64,000 bases of DNA from Mesorhizobium loti (GCF_001510895.1 NZ_LPWA01000013.1:62001-126000); one strand, 5' to 3'; shown: positions 37,246 through 47,463, counted from the first letter of the stretch. Numbers and translations are program-made. The notes: a model not told the origin generated them from the sequence alone.

Positions 37246-37736
37246 GATTGGGCTCCGAATTTCTCTTTCAGCGCGATCATGGTCAGCGCCGCGCGCGCGG
37301 CAAAGCCGCCCTTGTCGCCTTCCGTGCGACGCGCGCGCGTCCAGGCCTGGTCGTCGTTCTCGGTGGTCAGAATGCCGTTGCCGATCGCGATCGCTTCCTG
37401 CACCGAAAGGTCCATCAGCGCACGGCTCGATTCATTGGCGACGATGTCGAAATGATAGGTGTCGCCGCGAACGACGGTTCCGAGCGCGACGAAGCCGTCA
37501 TAATGCGTGCCGCCTTCGCCGGCGCCATCGAGAGCGAAAGTGATCACGGCCGGGATTTCCAACGAGCCGGGAACGGTGACGACGTCATAGGTGGCGCCGG
37601 CTTCGTCCAGCGCGCTGGTCGCGCCTTCGAGCAGCGCGTCGGCGAGGTCGTCGTGGAAACGCGCCTCGACAATAAGCAGATGCGCCTTCGCCTTCGGACG
37701 AATGAACGCTTTGCCGTGTTGGGATGTGCCTGCCAT
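37242..37736 (-). CDS. ribH: 6,7-dimethyl-8-ribityllumazine synthase
   Basis: A 164-aa enzyme for the penultimate step of riboflavin synthesis, condensing the ribityl-uracil intermediate with dihydroxybutanone phosphate. [11 protein letters not shown] and [19 protein letters not shown] (with the catalytic His) are diagnostic, as is [14 protein letters not shown]. It has a slightly long N-terminus ([15 protein letters not shown]). GGAGA precedes the ATG. An O-methyltransferase gene separates it from ribE and ribD. Confidence 0.95.
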   Translation of the reverse strand: MAGTSQHGKAFIRPKAKAHLLIVEARFHDDLADALLEGATSALDEAGATYDVVTVPGSLEIPAVITFALDGAGEGGTHYDGFVALGTVVRGDTYHFDIVANESSRALMDLSVQEAIAIGNGILTTENDDQAWTRARRTEGDKGGFAARAALTMIALKEKFGAQS

Positions 37737-37874
37737 AAAAGTCTCCGGGGGGTTGCCGGTGACTTAGGCCGAAGCCGGATTGATCGCAAGCGGAAGATTG
37801 TCGAACCGACTCCGGTCCGGTATCTCTCGACGGATTCGCCTCCCGCGCAGCGCGACCTTCGGAACGTTCTTTGG

Positions 37875-38864
37875 CTAGGCAAGCGAAGCTTCGAGGATCG
37901 AGATCGGTGCTCCGGTATCGATCACCCGCTCGAGCCGCAGTCCGGCGCCCTCGAACAGGCTGGCATATTGTGCCTCCGTCCGCTCCAGGCCGCCGGTGAC
38001 GGCGAGCATAACCACATCGAGGAACTTGACCTGGGCCGGCTGGTCGCCCGGGGGTACGAGCGTCTCGGCCACGAGCACCCTGCCATGCGTTGGCATGGCC
38101 TCGCGGCAGCGCCGCAGGATCATTCCTGCGCGTTCATCGTCCCAATCGTGGATCACCTTCTTGATTACATAGACGTCGCCAACCGGGACGCTGTCGAAGA
38201 AGTCGCCGGCGACGAAGTCGGTGCGCGGCAGCTCGCCTCCAGTCCCCTGGCGTGCCGCCGCCACTCCAGAGGGCAGGTCGAGAAGGACGCCGCTCAAATG
38301 GGGATTGCGGGCAAGGATGGCCGAGAGAAGCTGGCCATGCCCGCCCCCGACATCGACGGCCCGCGTGAATGGACCGAAATCATAAGCAGCCGCGACCGCT
38401 TCGTTGCTACCTTGGCTTAAGGCGACCATGGCGTGCTGAAACAGAGCAGCCTGTTCCGGGTGGGCCGAGAGCCAATCGAATCTCGGATTTCCAAATACCT
38501 TGTCGAAGGCCGGCTTTCCGGTGCGGACGGAATGCAGAAGCTGCTCGAACGCAAGATAAGCCTCGCTGTTGACCATCCGGATGAAGTCACGCGGTCCGGG
38601 CCGATCGGAACGAAGCGCTGCGCCAACTTCCGTCAAGGCAAAATGACGAGGCAGAATTTCGGTGAACACCCCCTCCGGCGCCAGCAGCCGCATGACGCGA
38701 TAGAGCGCTCCGGCATCCACCTTCGTGGCTGCGGCCAGGTCGTCCACCGACCGCTCGCCGGCAGCCAGAAGATCGGGGATGCCGAGCTCGATAACGACGC
38801 GTAGCGCCTGTGACACGGCAAACCCGAAACCCAGCCTCATGATTTGTTGCGACGGGTTGGTCAT
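37875..38864 (-). CDS. SAM-dependent O-methyltransferase (methyltransferase family 2)
   Basis: A 329-aa enzyme with an N-terminal dimerisation and winged-helix domain (GFAVSQALRVVIELGIPDLL, then VDAGALYRVMRLLAPEGVF). The catalytic domain carries AVDVGGGHGQLLSAIL (SAM motif I) and VIHDWDDERAGMILRRC, where the His is the catalytic base of plant-type O-methyltransferases. LVAETLVPPGDQP follows. It resembles hydroxyneurosporene or acetylserotonin methyltransferases. It lies between ribE and ribH on the same strand without obvious link to riboflavin. The substrate is unknown. Confidence 0.85.
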   Translation of the reverse strand: MTNPSQQIMRLGFGFAVSQALRVVIELGIPDLLAAGERSVDDLAAATKVDAGALYRVMRLLAPEGVFTEILPRHFALTEVGAALRSDRPGPRDFIRMVNSEAYLAFEQLLHSVRTGKPAFDKVFGNPRFDWLSAHPEQAALFQHAMVALSQGSNEAVAAAYDFGPFTRAVDVGGGHGQLLSAILARNPHLSGVLLDLPSGVAAARQGTGGELPRTDFVAGDFFDSVPVGDVYVIKKVIHDWDDERAGMILRRCREAMPTHGRVLVAETLVPPGDQPAQVKFLDVVMLAVTGGLERTEAQYASLFEGAGLRLERVIDTGAPISILEASLA

Positions 38865-39011
38865 GGCTTTCCCTCCGGCCAGGAAGAAAGCTTACGTGGG
38901 GGGTGACCAGAAGCCAAGCGGCAAGCCATGGCGAAAGGCGCGTTGCCTCCGCAGGACCTCCGAATTTTCAGCAGTTCGGACCACCACCTCGCCGGAATCG
39001 CGTGACGGTAT

Positions 39012-39629
39012 TCACAGCCCCTCTTTCGCGGCCTCCGCCAGGCGCGCCGCGTAGCGGGCCATCGTGTCGATCTCGATGTTGACGCGGCCGCCGGCGTTGC
39101 GCTCTCCCCAGGTCGTTACGCTCAGCGAATGCTGGATCAGAAGCACGTCGAAGCGGGTGCCTTCAACCTTGTTGACGGTGAGCGAGGTGCCGTCGAGCGC
39201 GATCGAGCCTTTCGGCGCGATGAACTTCGCCAGATGCCGCGGCGCTTCAAGCGTGAAGCGCACGGCGTCACCCTCTTCCTTGCGCTCGACGATCTCGGCC
39301 GTGCCGTCGACATGACCTGAGACGATGTGGCCGCCGAGTTCGTCGCCGATCTTCAGCGCCCGTTCGAGATTGACCCTGGTGCCGGATTTCCAGCTCGACA
39401 CGGTCGTGAGCCGAAGCGCTTCTTCCCAGGCTTCGACCTCGAACCAGCGCGCGTTGGCGCCATGCTCCGGCAACGCCGTGACCGTCAGGCAGACGCCGCC
39501 GCAGGAAATCGAAGCGCCGATCGCAATTGTTTCGGGATCGTAGGCCGTGTCGATGCGCAGGCCGATGCCTTCGCTGAGCGGCTTCACCGAGGCAACAGTC
39601 CCTACGTCCGTGACAATCCCAGTAAACAT
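39012..39629 (-). CDS. ribE: Riboflavin synthase alpha chain
   Basis: A 205-aa enzyme that dismutates two lumazines to riboflavin. It has the two repeated barrels: MFTGIVTDVGTVASV, ISCGGVCLTV and VNLERALKIGDELGGH in the first half; HVDGTAEIVERKEEGDAVRF and SIALDGTSLTV with its VNIEIDTMARY end in the second. The ATG at 39629 shares its A with the ribD stop (TGATG), so the two are coupled. AAGGGA serves as ribosome-binding site inside ribD. Confidence 0.95.
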   Translation of the reverse strand: MFTGIVTDVGTVASVKPLSEGIGLRIDTAYDPETIAIGASISCGGVCLTVTALPEHGANARWFEVEAWEEALRLTTVSSWKSGTRVNLERALKIGDELGGHIVSGHVDGTAEIVERKEEGDAVRFTLEAPRHLAKFIAPKGSIALDGTSLTVNKVEGTRFDVLLIQHSLSVTTWGERNAGGRVNIEIDTMARYAARLAEAAKEGL

Positions 39630-40758
39630 CAAAAATCCCTTGCCCACTCGGCGTAGCTGTCCTCGCCGAAGCGCATCTCGCGCAATTTGCGGAACCCCGG
39701 CGGGATATGGGCGGCGTCGATCGGCGATGCAATGCCGTCGTTGCCGATCGCGTCGGGCCCCTGGAACAGGACGATGCGATCGACCAGGTTCTCCTCCAGG
39801 AAAGCCTTGGCTATCTTGGCACCGCCTTCGACCAGCACGCTCGCCATGCCGAGGGCGGCAAGATCTTCCAGCAATTCCGGCAGGGCCACTTCGCCTGAAT
39901 AGGTTTCCGTGCCGATGAAGCGCACGCCGGCACGTTCCAGAACCGCCCGCCGCTGCGGGTCGCTTCGAGACACGCTGCGACATAGAGCGGCACGCGGTCG
40001 ACGCCGGACACCAGCTTCGATGTCTCCGGGAGCCGGATCTGGCGGTCGAGGATGATGCGCGCCGGCGAACGGTTCTCCAGCCCTGGCAGGCGCACGGTCA
40101 GCGCCGGATCGTCCTCGAGCGCCGTGCCGATGCCTATCAGGATGGCATCGGCCTCGGCGCGCATCAGATAGACCTCGCGCCGCGCAATCTCGCCGGTTAT
40201 CGCGACCTGACCGGCGCCCTTCCGGCCGATCTTGCCGTCGCTCGAAAGCGCAAGTTTCAGGATCACTTCCGGGCGTTTTTTCAAAGATCGAATCAAATAG
40301 CCGGCCATCTGTTCGGCCGCCTCGGTGGCGAGCACCTTCTCCACCACCGCGATGCCGGCGGCGCGCAGGATGGCGTAGCCCTTGCCGGAGACGCGCGCAT
40401 CGGGATCGCTCGCCGCGCCGACGACGCGCGCAATGCCGGCATTGATCAGCGCGTTGGCGCAAGGCGGGGTGCGGCCGTGATGAGCGCAGGGTTCCAGCGT
40501 GACATAGGCGGTGGCGCCAAGCGCCAGCTCGCCGGCCTCGGCCAGCGCCTCGGTCTCGGCATGCGGCCGGCCGCCGATGGCGGTTACGCCGGTGCCGACG
40601 ATCATCGGCCCGGCGCCGTCGTCACGCACGATGATCGTGCCGACGGAAGGATTGGTCGAAGTGCGACCGGCATTGCGGCGCGACAACCGGATCGCCGCGG
40701 CCATGAAACGGCGATCAAGGGCAGCCTGCTCGGCGTTGCTCAGTCGAGGTTTCGCCAT
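39629..40758 (-). pseudogene. ribD: Bifunctional riboflavin deaminase/reductase RibD, frameshifted
   Basis: RibD carries out two early riboflavin steps. The N-terminal deaminase has its zinc motifs HAETEAL and EPCAHHGRTPPC, and the reductase domain begins with RPEVILKLALSSDGKIGR. The frame breaks after PLYVAACLEA; the next frame continues DPQRRAVLERAGVRFIG to VLVEGGAKIAKAFLEENLVD. One base is missing near 39960-39963. The repaired length is 376 residues, normal for the family. The stop is coupled to ribE. nrdR ends one base before its start. Confidence 0.93.
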
Positions 40759-40759
40759 C

Positions 40760-41239
40760 TCAGCCGGCGTCCTCTTCGGTCTTTTCCTCGTCGCCCTTCA
40801 GCTCGCCCAGCAATTCGTGGAAATCCTTGGCCTCACGGAAATTGCGGTAGACCGAGGCGAAGCGGACATAGGCGACGTCGTCGAGCGACTTCAGCGCCTC
40901 CATGACCAGACGGCCGACCTCGCCGGAAGCCACTTCCGTCTCGCCGGAGCTTTCGAGCTGGCGCACGATGCCGGTCACCGCGCGGTCGATGCGCTCAGGA
41001 TCGACATTGCGCTTGCGGACCGCGATCTCGACGGAGCGCAGGAGCTTGTCGCGGTCGAACGGCACCTTGCGGCCGGATTTCTTGATGACGACGAGGTCGC
41101 GCAGCTGCACGCGCTCGAAGGTGGTGAAGCGGCCGCCGCAATCCGGGCAGACGCGGCGCCTGCGGATCGCCGCGCCATCCTCGGCGGGGCGCGAATCCTT
41201 CACCTGCGTATCTTCGGACTGGCAATAGGGGCAGCGCAT
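40760..41239 (-). CDS. nrdR: Transcriptional repressor NrdR
   Basis: A 159-aa regulator of ribonucleotide reductase genes. The zinc ribbon is made by [12 protein letters not shown] and [15 protein letters not shown], and the ATP-cone by [20 protein letters not shown] and onward, ending [19 protein letters not shown]. The acidic tail is typical. It lies between glyA (with one small gene between them) and ribD in the usual alphaproteobacterial order. Confidence 0.96.
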   Translation of the reverse strand: MRCPYCQSEDTQVKDSRPAEDGAAIRRRRVCPDCGGRFTTFERVQLRDLVVIKKSGRKVPFDRDKLLRSVEIAVRKRNVDPERIDRAVTGIVRQLESSGETEVASGEVGRLVMEALKSLDDVAYVRFASVYRNFREAKDFHELLGELKGDEEKTEEDAG

Positions 41240-41262
41240 GGAGAGCCTTGGGTTCGCGATTC

Positions 41263-41361
41263 CAGAGCATGATCCCGAAAAGTTGCAGACTTTTCGGGAT
41301 CATGCTTCAAAAACAAATCTTAGAGCGAGGTGGCGATTCAAGGAAGCGTCGTCTCGCTCTA
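41263..41361. repeat. Bipartite palindromic intergenic repeat, copy 2
   Basis: Reading on the minus strand: a first stem (AGAGCGAGACGAC.../...CTCGCTCT), a T-rich linker (TTTGTTTTTG), then a second stem with arms GCATGATCCCGAAAAG and its complement. This is the same two-hairpin plan as at 2608, 55384 and 59022. It lies upstream of nrdR and may include a transcript end for the neighbouring exported-protein gene. Confidence 0.8.
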
Positions 41362-41450
41362 GTGGGCGGAAAGGCTTAGAGCCTTTTGTGCCTCAGAGAT
41401 AGCGAGGCGCGAGCAAGATTGCCAGCGCCCTGCCCCGAACCTCAGTCGCC

Positions 41451-42044
41451 TCAGGGCGCGACATCCTTCGTGGCGAAGCCGCAGGACGTGCCAAGGTTGC
41501 GATAGGCCTTGGTGAAGCCGTCCATCGGGATACTGGCGACGGTCGACTTGCCGAAGGTGACGTCGAGCGAGGTGACTTTGCGCATGGCGCGCAGCAAAGC
41601 CAGACTGGTCTTGGCCTGGTTGTCGACCATCCAGCTCGGGCGACCGTTGACGCCGTCGTTGGAATAGACCGTCGCCGAAACCTTGACGCCGGGGTCGCCG
41701 AACGTCGCCGCGATCTTCTTGCCCGTCGGCAGATCCTTGTTGTCGACGCTGATCATGATGGCCGGATAGGCGTCGGGTGGCAGGGCATCGCCGGTCGAGA
41801 TCGACAGCGTCAGCGTGCCCGCATTGCCGATGCCGTCGACGAAAGCGGTGGAGGCTGCGCAGGTCTTGTGCGCATCCTGCCCGGTGTCGAGCGTGTCGAT
41901 GATCGTGGTCCACCGGCCGAAGGTATTGGTGGCCGGCAAATTCGGATCCGGCTGCGTCTCTTCCTGGGCAGCTGCGCCGGACACGGCGAAACCGGCCAGC
42001 GAACCGAGCAGGGCCAAGGCGGCAAGACGGAAAGTGCGCATCAT
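41451..42044 (-). CDS. Exported protein of unknown function
   Basis: A 197-aa protein with a signal peptide (MMRTFRLAALALLGSLAGF, cleavage after AAAQ near residue 27). The mature part is globular and beta-rich, with WTTIIDTLDTGQDAHKTCAA, PAIMISVDNKDLPTGKKIA and a second Cys in NLGTSCGFATKD, so one disulfide is likely. It resembles the periplasmic invasion-associated or 'hypothetical' proteins common in rhizobia but I cannot name a family. TTGGAGA precedes the ATG at 42044. It is periplasmic by inference. Confidence 0.72.
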   Translation of the reverse strand: MMRTFRLAALALLGSLAGFAVSGAAAQEETQPDPNLPATNTFGRWTTIIDTLDTGQDAHKTCAASTAFVDGIGNAGTLTLSISTGDALPPDAYPAIMISVDNKDLPTGKKIAATFGDPGVKVSATVYSNDGVNGRPSWMVDNQAKTSLALLRAMRKVTSLDVTFGKSTVASIPMDGFTKAYRNLGTSCGFATKDVAP

Positions 42045-42168
42045 CAAGTCTCCAACAAGCCGCGCCGCCCGTTCAAGGCGGCGCACGGCGCAGGATAAAA
42101 GATGACGCACGGCGCCCGGTCAACCAAAAGAGGGGGCAACCGAGAGAGGGGTCAACAGAAAGAGGGGA

Positions 42169-43481
42169 TCAACCGAGATAGGGGTAGAGCGGGAACCGAT
42201 CCGTCAGCGCCGTGACCTTGGCCTTGACCGCTGCCTCGACCGCCGCATTGCCTTCGTCGGAATTCGCCACCTTGAGCCCGTCCAGCACCTCGGCGATCAG
42301 CTTGCCGATCTCGCGGAATTCGGCCTGGCCGAAGCCGCGCGTCGTGCCGGCGGGCGTGCCGAGGCGGACACCGGAGGTGACGAATGGCTTTTCCGGATCG
42401 AAGGGAATGCCGTTCTTGTTGCAGGTGATGTTGGCGCGGCCGAGGGCGGCCTCGGCGCGCTTGCCGGTGGCGTTCTTCGGCCGCAGGTCGACCAGCATCA
42501 GGTGGTTGTCGGTGCCGCCCGAGACGATGTCGAGGCCGGTTTCCTGCAGGCTCGAAGCCAGCGCCTTGGCGTTGGCGACGATGCTTTCGGCATAGGCCTT
42601 GAAGCTCGGCTTCAGCGCTTCGCCGAGCGCCACCGCCTTGGCGGCGATGACATGCATCAGCGGACCGCCCTGCAGGCCCGGGAACACCGCCGAATTCATC
42701 TTCTTGGCGATCTCCTCGTCGTTGCACAGGATCATCCCGCCGCGCGGACCGCGCAGCGACTTGTGCGTGGTGGTGGTCACGACATGGGCATGCGGCAGTG
42801 GCGACGGGTGCATGCCGCCAGCGACGAGACCCGCGATGTGGGCCATGTCGACCATCAGATAGGCGCCGATCGAATCGGCGATCTCGCGGAAACGCTTCCA
42901 GTCCCAGATGCGGGAATAAGCGGTGCCGCCGGCCAGGATCAGCTTCGGCTTGGTCTCCTGCGCGGTCTTCTCGATCGCATCCATGTCGAGCAGATGATCG
43001 TCCTTGCGCACGCCGTAGGATACGACCTTGAACCACTTGCCGCTCATGTTGACCGGCGAGCCGTGGGTGAGATGGCCGCCCGAATTCAGGTCGAGGCCCA
43101 TGAAGGTGTCGCCGGGCTGCAAGAGCGCCAGGAACACAGCCTGGTTCATCTGGCTGCCGGAATTCGGCTGGACGTTGGCGAAGTTGCAGCCGAACAGTTT
43201 TTCGCGCGCTCGATGGCCAGTTCCTCGGCGACGTCGACGAACTGGCAGCCGCCATAGTAGCGCTTGCCCGGATAGCCCTCGGCATATTTGTTGGTCATGA
43301 TCGATCCCTGCGCCTCGAGCACGGCACGGGAAACGATGTTTTCCGAGGCGATCAGCTCGATCTCATGGCGCTGGCGGCCTAGCTCGTTGCGGATGGCGCC
43401 GAAAATTTCCGGATCGGCGTCGGCAAGCGTGGTCTCGAAGAAGGATTCAAATTTGCTGGAGGCTGCCGCGGCATTTGACAT
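42169..43481 (-). pseudogene. glyA: Serine hydroxymethyltransferase, frameshifted in this sequence
   Basis: GlyA interconverts serine and glycine with tetrahydrofolate. The N-terminal frame ([46 protein letters not shown]) runs to AIERAK. The second frame runs from [19 protein letters not shown] through the PLP-lysine motif [15 protein letters not shown] to PLYPYLG. An A-run of five (T at 43198-43202 on the plus strand) should be six. Repair gives 437 residues, the normal length. Loss of this gene would be very costly, so a consensus error is favoured. Confidence 0.95.
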
Positions 43482-43605
43482 GGCTTGCTTTCCCTTGGGG
43501 CCGGAGGTCTGCGAGGTCGCCGCCATTAACACAGTTGTTCGGAGGCCGCCACGTTTGCGGCGCGAAATTTGCTTGCCGGATTGCGCCAAGCAAATCGGCT
43601 GAACG

Positions 43606-45246
43606 CTATTTCCGGTCCTGCCGGCTTTTGAGCAGGGCTTCGGTGAGCGTGATTTCGGAAAGCAGCGCCCGCATCGTGTGGTCGTTGATTTCGCGGCCGC
43701 GGAACATGGCGCGCACGGCGGCGCGCTCCGCCTCGATGCCGGCGTGCCTCAGCTCGAGCTCCAGCCGCCCTGCCTCGCGGGCCTCGGCGCGCGCCTCATC
43801 GGCCTCGTCGGAGGCCGCGATGCGGCGGCGATAGCCGGCAACGATGCTGTCGGCGACCGCAAGCCGGGCTTCAGCGGCTTCCCCCTCGCCGCCTTCATTG
43901 GCGAGGCTCTCGATCTTGGCGATGGCCGCGTTGGCGGCGCCGACACGGGCCCGGCGCTCTTCGGCAGCAACGGGATCCTCGCCCGGCTCGACCAGCCCGC
44001 GCGCGATCCTCGGCAAAGCGAGGCTGGCGATGACCAGCGAGCAGATGATGACGCCGGCGGCGAGGAAGATCACCACGTCCCGCGCCGGAAAGGGCGAGCC
44101 ATCCTGCAGGGCGAGCGGCAGCGACAGAATACCGGCCAGCGTGATCGCCCCGCGCACGCCGGCTACCGATCCGGCAAGCCTGACCTGGAAACCAAAGGGC
44201 TCGGCCTTGCGCTTGCCGAGCCTTGCGGCGCCCACCGACGCCGTGTCACCGATCCAGATCCAGAGGAAGCGCAGGCCGATCAGGCAGAGCGTCAAAATGA
44301 GCACGGTCAGCGCCGGCTCGAATAGCCAATGCCGGCTGGTGAGCTCCGGCGGAACCTTGCGGATTATGTCGGGTAGCTGGAGGCCAAGCAGGATGAAGAG
44401 AGCGCCGTTGAAGATGAAGGCCAGCGTCGACCACAGCGACATCGCCTGGATGCGCGCCGAGACCGACAAAAAGCGGAAAATGCCGGAGGTCCCGGTGAGC
44501 AGGCCGGCTGTGACCGCCGCCAGGATGCCGGAGGCACCGAGATGCTCGGCGATGAGATAAGCGACGAAGGGCAGCAGGATCATGACCAGCACCTGCGCCT
44601 CCGCCGGCGTGCCGCGGATGCGGCCGAGAACCTGCAGCGCCTTGGCGGCGATGAACAGCGCCGCGACACCGGCGACGATGCCGGCCGCCACGGCATAGAG
44701 GAAGCTCAACGAGGCGGCAGCGAGGGAGAAGCTACCGGTCAGCGCGGCGGCCACGGCGAAGCGGAACATGACCAGGCCGGAGGCGTCGTTGAGCAGGGAT
44801 TCGCCTTCCAATATGTGGATCAGCCGCGCCGGAACGACATTGCGATCAACGATCGACGATACGGCGACCGCATCGGTCGGCGACAACACGGCGGCCAAAG
44901 CGAAGGCGACCACCAGCGGGATGCTCGGCACCAGCCAGTGCAAAGCGTAGCCGAAGCCGATGATGGTGAAGAAAACCAATCCGATCGCAAGATCGAGGAT
45001 CGGCCCGCGCAGCTCGATCAGCTCCCGCTTCGGCGCCGCGAAGGCATCGCCGAAGAGAAGCGGCGGGATGAAGACCAGCAGGAAGAGTTCCGGATCGATC
45101 TCGACATGCAGGCCGCTCGCCGGCCATGCAAGGGCTGCGCCGATGGCGATCTGCAGCACGGGCAGCGGCACCCGCACCAGCCGCACCAGCGCGCCGGAAA
45201 GCGCCACGAAAGCGAGCACGACGAGAATGAAGATAGCGACTTCCAT
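43606..45246 (-). CDS. CPA1-family Na+/H+ antiporter
   Basis: A 546-aa cation/proton antiporter with about twelve helices in the first 410 residues and a hydrophilic cytoplasmic tail (about 120 residues, coiled coil) rich in Ala, Glu and Arg. Motifs include [36 protein letters not shown] with the conserved Asp, [18 protein letters not shown] and [21 protein letters not shown] start it at 45246 ([10 protein letters not shown]). It would export Na+ for pH and salt homeostasis; ion preference is not shown. Confidence 0.9.
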   Translation of the reverse strand: MEVAIFILVVLAFVALSGALVRLVRVPLPVLQIAIGAALAWPASGLHVEIDPELFLLVFIPPLLFGDAFAAPKRELIELRGPILDLAIGLVFFTIIGFGYALHWLVPSIPLVVAFALAAVLSPTDAVAVSSIVDRNVVPARLIHILEGESLLNDASGLVMFRFAVAAALTGSFSLAAASLSFLYAVAAGIVAGVAALFIAAKALQVLGRIRGTPAEAQVLVMILLPFVAYLIAEHLGASGILAAVTAGLLTGTSGIFRFLSVSARIQAMSLWSTLAFIFNGALFILLGLQLPDIIRKVPPELTSRHWLFEPALTVLILTLCLIGLRFLWIWIGDTASVGAARLGKRKAEPFGFQVRLAGSVAGVRGAITLAGILSLPLALQDGSPFPARDVVIFLAAGVIICSLVIASLALPRIARGLVEPGEDPVAAEERRARVGAANAAIAKIESLANEGGEGEAAEARLAVADSIVAGYRRRIAASDEADEARAEAREAGRLELELRHAGIEAERAAVRAMFRGREINDHTMRALLSEITLTEALLKSRQDRK

Positions 45247-45377
45247 GGTGCGATTCCGGCTCTGAGACCGACCATGCGCAATTGCCGGCGTCGCGTCCAG
45301 ACAGGGGCCGACCAACTGGCTATCGAACCCGCCACCGACACCGCGTTACCTGCCGGCCTGGACTGGCTGATGTAACA

Positions 45378-45406
45378 AAAAAGGCCGCCTAATTGGCGGC
45401 CTTTTT
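45378..45406. terminator. Bidirectional intrinsic terminator
   Basis: A perfect 12-bp stem (AAAAAGGCCGCC and its complement) around TAATT, flanked by A-run and T-run on both strands. It lies between the antiporter start and the ldtP stop and most likely terminates ldtP. Confidence 0.9.
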
Positions 45407-45424
45407 GTTCGATATATCAAACAT

Positions 45425-46678
45425 TTACAGGGCAGACGTAATTTGCAGCTCGCTGTTGCCGTCGAGGCCGTAGATGTCGTCGCGGAACTGCACCACGCCG
45501 GGCCCGGTCGACCATGCCGACAGATAGAGGAAGTGGACCGGCACCGGATTGACGACCTGCACCGGCGTGTTCTCGCCGGTCTTGATCGTCGCCTCGAAAT
45601 GCTGGCGGTCCCAGCCGGGCGTGTCGCGCAGGATCCAGGTGACGAGGTCGCGCACGTTCTGGACGCGTACGCAACCGGAGGAATCGAAGCGCATCAGCTT
45701 GCCGAACAGGCTCTGCTGCGGCGTGTCGTGCATGTAGACGCCGTCCGGGCTCGGGAAGTTGATCTTGACCGAGGCCATGGCGTTGCCGGCGCCCGGATCC
45801 TGACGGAAGCGGTATTTTTCGGCATCGTCCGTCGACCAGTCGACGGTCATCGGATCCACCTCGCTGCCATCGGGCGCGAACAGGCGGATATGGCTGTCCT
45901 TGAGGTAGTTGGGGTCCTTCCGCATCAGCGGAATGATGTCCTTGCGCACGATCGAGACCGGCGCGTTCCAGTAAGGATTGACGATGATCTCGTTGATCTT
46001 GGAATTCACGATCGGCGTCTGACGGTCGATCTTGCCGACGATCGCGGTGTGGCGAAGCACGACGCGGTCGTTCTCGACCGCCTCGATCTGCGCCCCCGGA
46101 ATATCGACCAGCACATAGCGGCTGCCCAGCGTGCCGGCCTTTTCCTTCAGGCGCTGCAGATTGGTCTGCAGCTGGCCGAGCCGGATCTGCGCCGAGACGT
46201 TCATCGCCGCATAGGTGTATTTGCCCATGGCGCCGTCGGCCGGCAGGCCGTGACGGAGCTGGAAGCGCTTGACCGCCGAGTCGACATAGGAATCGAAGGC
46301 CGTCGAAATGCCTGCACTCTGCGGCAGGTCGCCCGAAATCATCAGCCGCTTGCGCAGCGGCACGACATCCGGATCGTCGACGCCGAGCTGCAATTTCTTG
46401 GTCGCCGGAACCTGCTCCCAGCCGCCCTGGCCGACAATGTTCTGGTACTGCGCCACCGCCTGCTCGGTGAAGGCTACGGTCTGCTGGCTGAAGATCGGCA
46501 GCGTCGAAGCGACCTTGGTTGTGTTGTTGGCGCGGGCGTCGAACTGATCGTCCCAATTGCCGCGGGTCGAGGATTTGAGGATATCCCCGACTACGTCCTG
46601 CGCGCTGGCATGGCCGGCGACGACAGCGGCGGCGAGCGCGGAGGCTCCGGTAAGGAAGAAACGGCGGCTGGTTCTCAT
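45425..46678 (-). CDS. L,D-transpeptidase (LdtP-like, YcbB type)
   Basis: A 417-aa periplasmic enzyme that makes 3-3 peptidoglycan crosslinks. The signal peptide looks Tat-like (TSRRFFLTGASALAAAVVAG). A peptidoglycan-binding segment (FQLRHGLPADGAMGKYTYAA, about 130-150) precedes the YkuD catalytic domain. The active-site Cys is in RFDSSGCVRVQN, and the conserved His in VYMHDTPQQSLFG. The start at 46678 is chosen from the Tat motif; 46693 is an alternative. An LdtR-like regulator is 1 kb upstream, the same pair as described in Candidatus Liberibacter asiaticus. Confidence 0.9.
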   Translation of the reverse strand: MRTSRRFFLTGASALAAAVVAGHASAQDVVGDILKSSTRGNWDDQFDARANNTTKVASTLPIFSQQTVAFTEQAVAQYQNIVGQGGWEQVPATKKLQLGVDDPDVVPLRKRLMISGDLPQSAGISTAFDSYVDSAVKRFQLRHGLPADGAMGKYTYAAMNVSAQIRLGQLQTNLQRLKEKAGTLGSRYVLVDIPGAQIEAVENDRVVLRHTAIVGKIDRQTPIVNSKINEIIVNPYWNAPVSIVRKDIIPLMRKDPNYLKDSHIRLFAPDGSEVDPMTVDWSTDDAEKYRFRQDPGAGNAMASVKINFPSPDGVYMHDTPQQSLFGKLMRFDSSGCVRVQNVRDLVTWILRDTPGWDRQHFEATIKTGENTPVQVVNPVPVHFLYLSAWSTGPGVVQFRDDIYGLDGNSELQITSAL

Positions 46679-47010
46679 GGACGTTCCAGACATTGTAGCT
46701 TGTATCAAATCTCGCTCAGTTCGCTCTACTGGCGGGTTGCCTGCACTCTAGGGTCGGCAATCTTAACAATTAGCCAACCATGTCCCGCATCATTCGGCCG
46801 CCAGAAACGCGCGGCCGCAGCGTCGGTTTCAATGAGCGCAAGGCATGAGCCCGCAGCGTCACCCGCATTCTCGCTTTCACTGCGATTATGGCGGCAACGT
46901 GGCCTTGGCTCGCGATTTGCTTGCAGCGAGAAGATGAAGGGAAAGGGACCGATGCATTTTGGCATCGCCGGCGGCCACCGGTTCGGCGGGGCCCTCTGGG
47001 CGGCTTGTCG
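46679..47010. other. ldtP upstream region
   Basis: About 330 bp with no credible gene. It should hold the ldtP promoter. The word AACAATTAGCCAAC at 46765-46778 resembles AACAATTAACC and TTTAGCCAAC found upstream of ldtR at 48311-48337, a possible shared control site. Confidence 0.4.
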
Positions 47011-47463
47011 TTACTTCACCCGGTTCGGGCACAGGGCTTTGAATTGATCGAGCGTATAGTCGTAGCCGGAGGCGCCCGAACCATCGAGAACCACGTTCTC
47101 GTCGGTGTCGGTGATCAGATAGTCCGTGGCACCTCCGGCGGGGCTGCGCCCCTGGAACAGCATGTTGGCGCCATAAAACGTCGTGAACTTGCCGCTCTTG
47201 CAATCCGCGATGATCTCCAGGTGCAAGGGCGTTTTCAGTTCCTTGGCAATGCAATCCTCGGTCACCTTGCCGACATAGTCGCGGCAAAAGCCGATTGCGT
47301 TCTGCCTGGTGTGCTTGGTCAACACGCTGGCATGCGAGGTGCCGATGCCGGACTTTTTGACGATCGTGACCTCCATGCCTGCCCTGCCGCCATAGTAGAG
47401 CGTCCTCGCGTCAGCCGGCGAAGCCAGGATCAAAGCGGAAAGCAAAAGCAGGAAATAGCGCAC
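47011..47463 (-). CDS. Exported protein of unknown function
   Basis: A 150-aa protein with a signal peptide (MRYFLLLLSALILASPADA, cleavage at about residue 19). The mature part (RTLYYGGRAGMEVTIVKKSG to FKALCPNRVK) has four Cys (FCRDYV, EDCIAK, DCKSGK, LCPNRV), suggesting two disulfides. It lies on the same strand between ldtR and ldtP, so an envelope role is plausible. I do not recognise the family. Confidence 0.75.
   Translation of the reverse strand: MRYFLLLLSALILASPADARTLYYGGRAGMEVTIVKKSGIGTSHASVLTKHTRQNAIGFCRDYVGKVTEDCIAKELKTPLHLEIIADCKSGKFTTFYGANMLFQGRSPAGGATDYLITDTDENVVLDGSGASGYDYTLDQFKALCPNRVK

Noticed and set aside
45443..47047. Plus-strand open frame of 534 codons
   Set aside because: Mostly antisense to the L,D-transpeptidase gene, with no domain signature.
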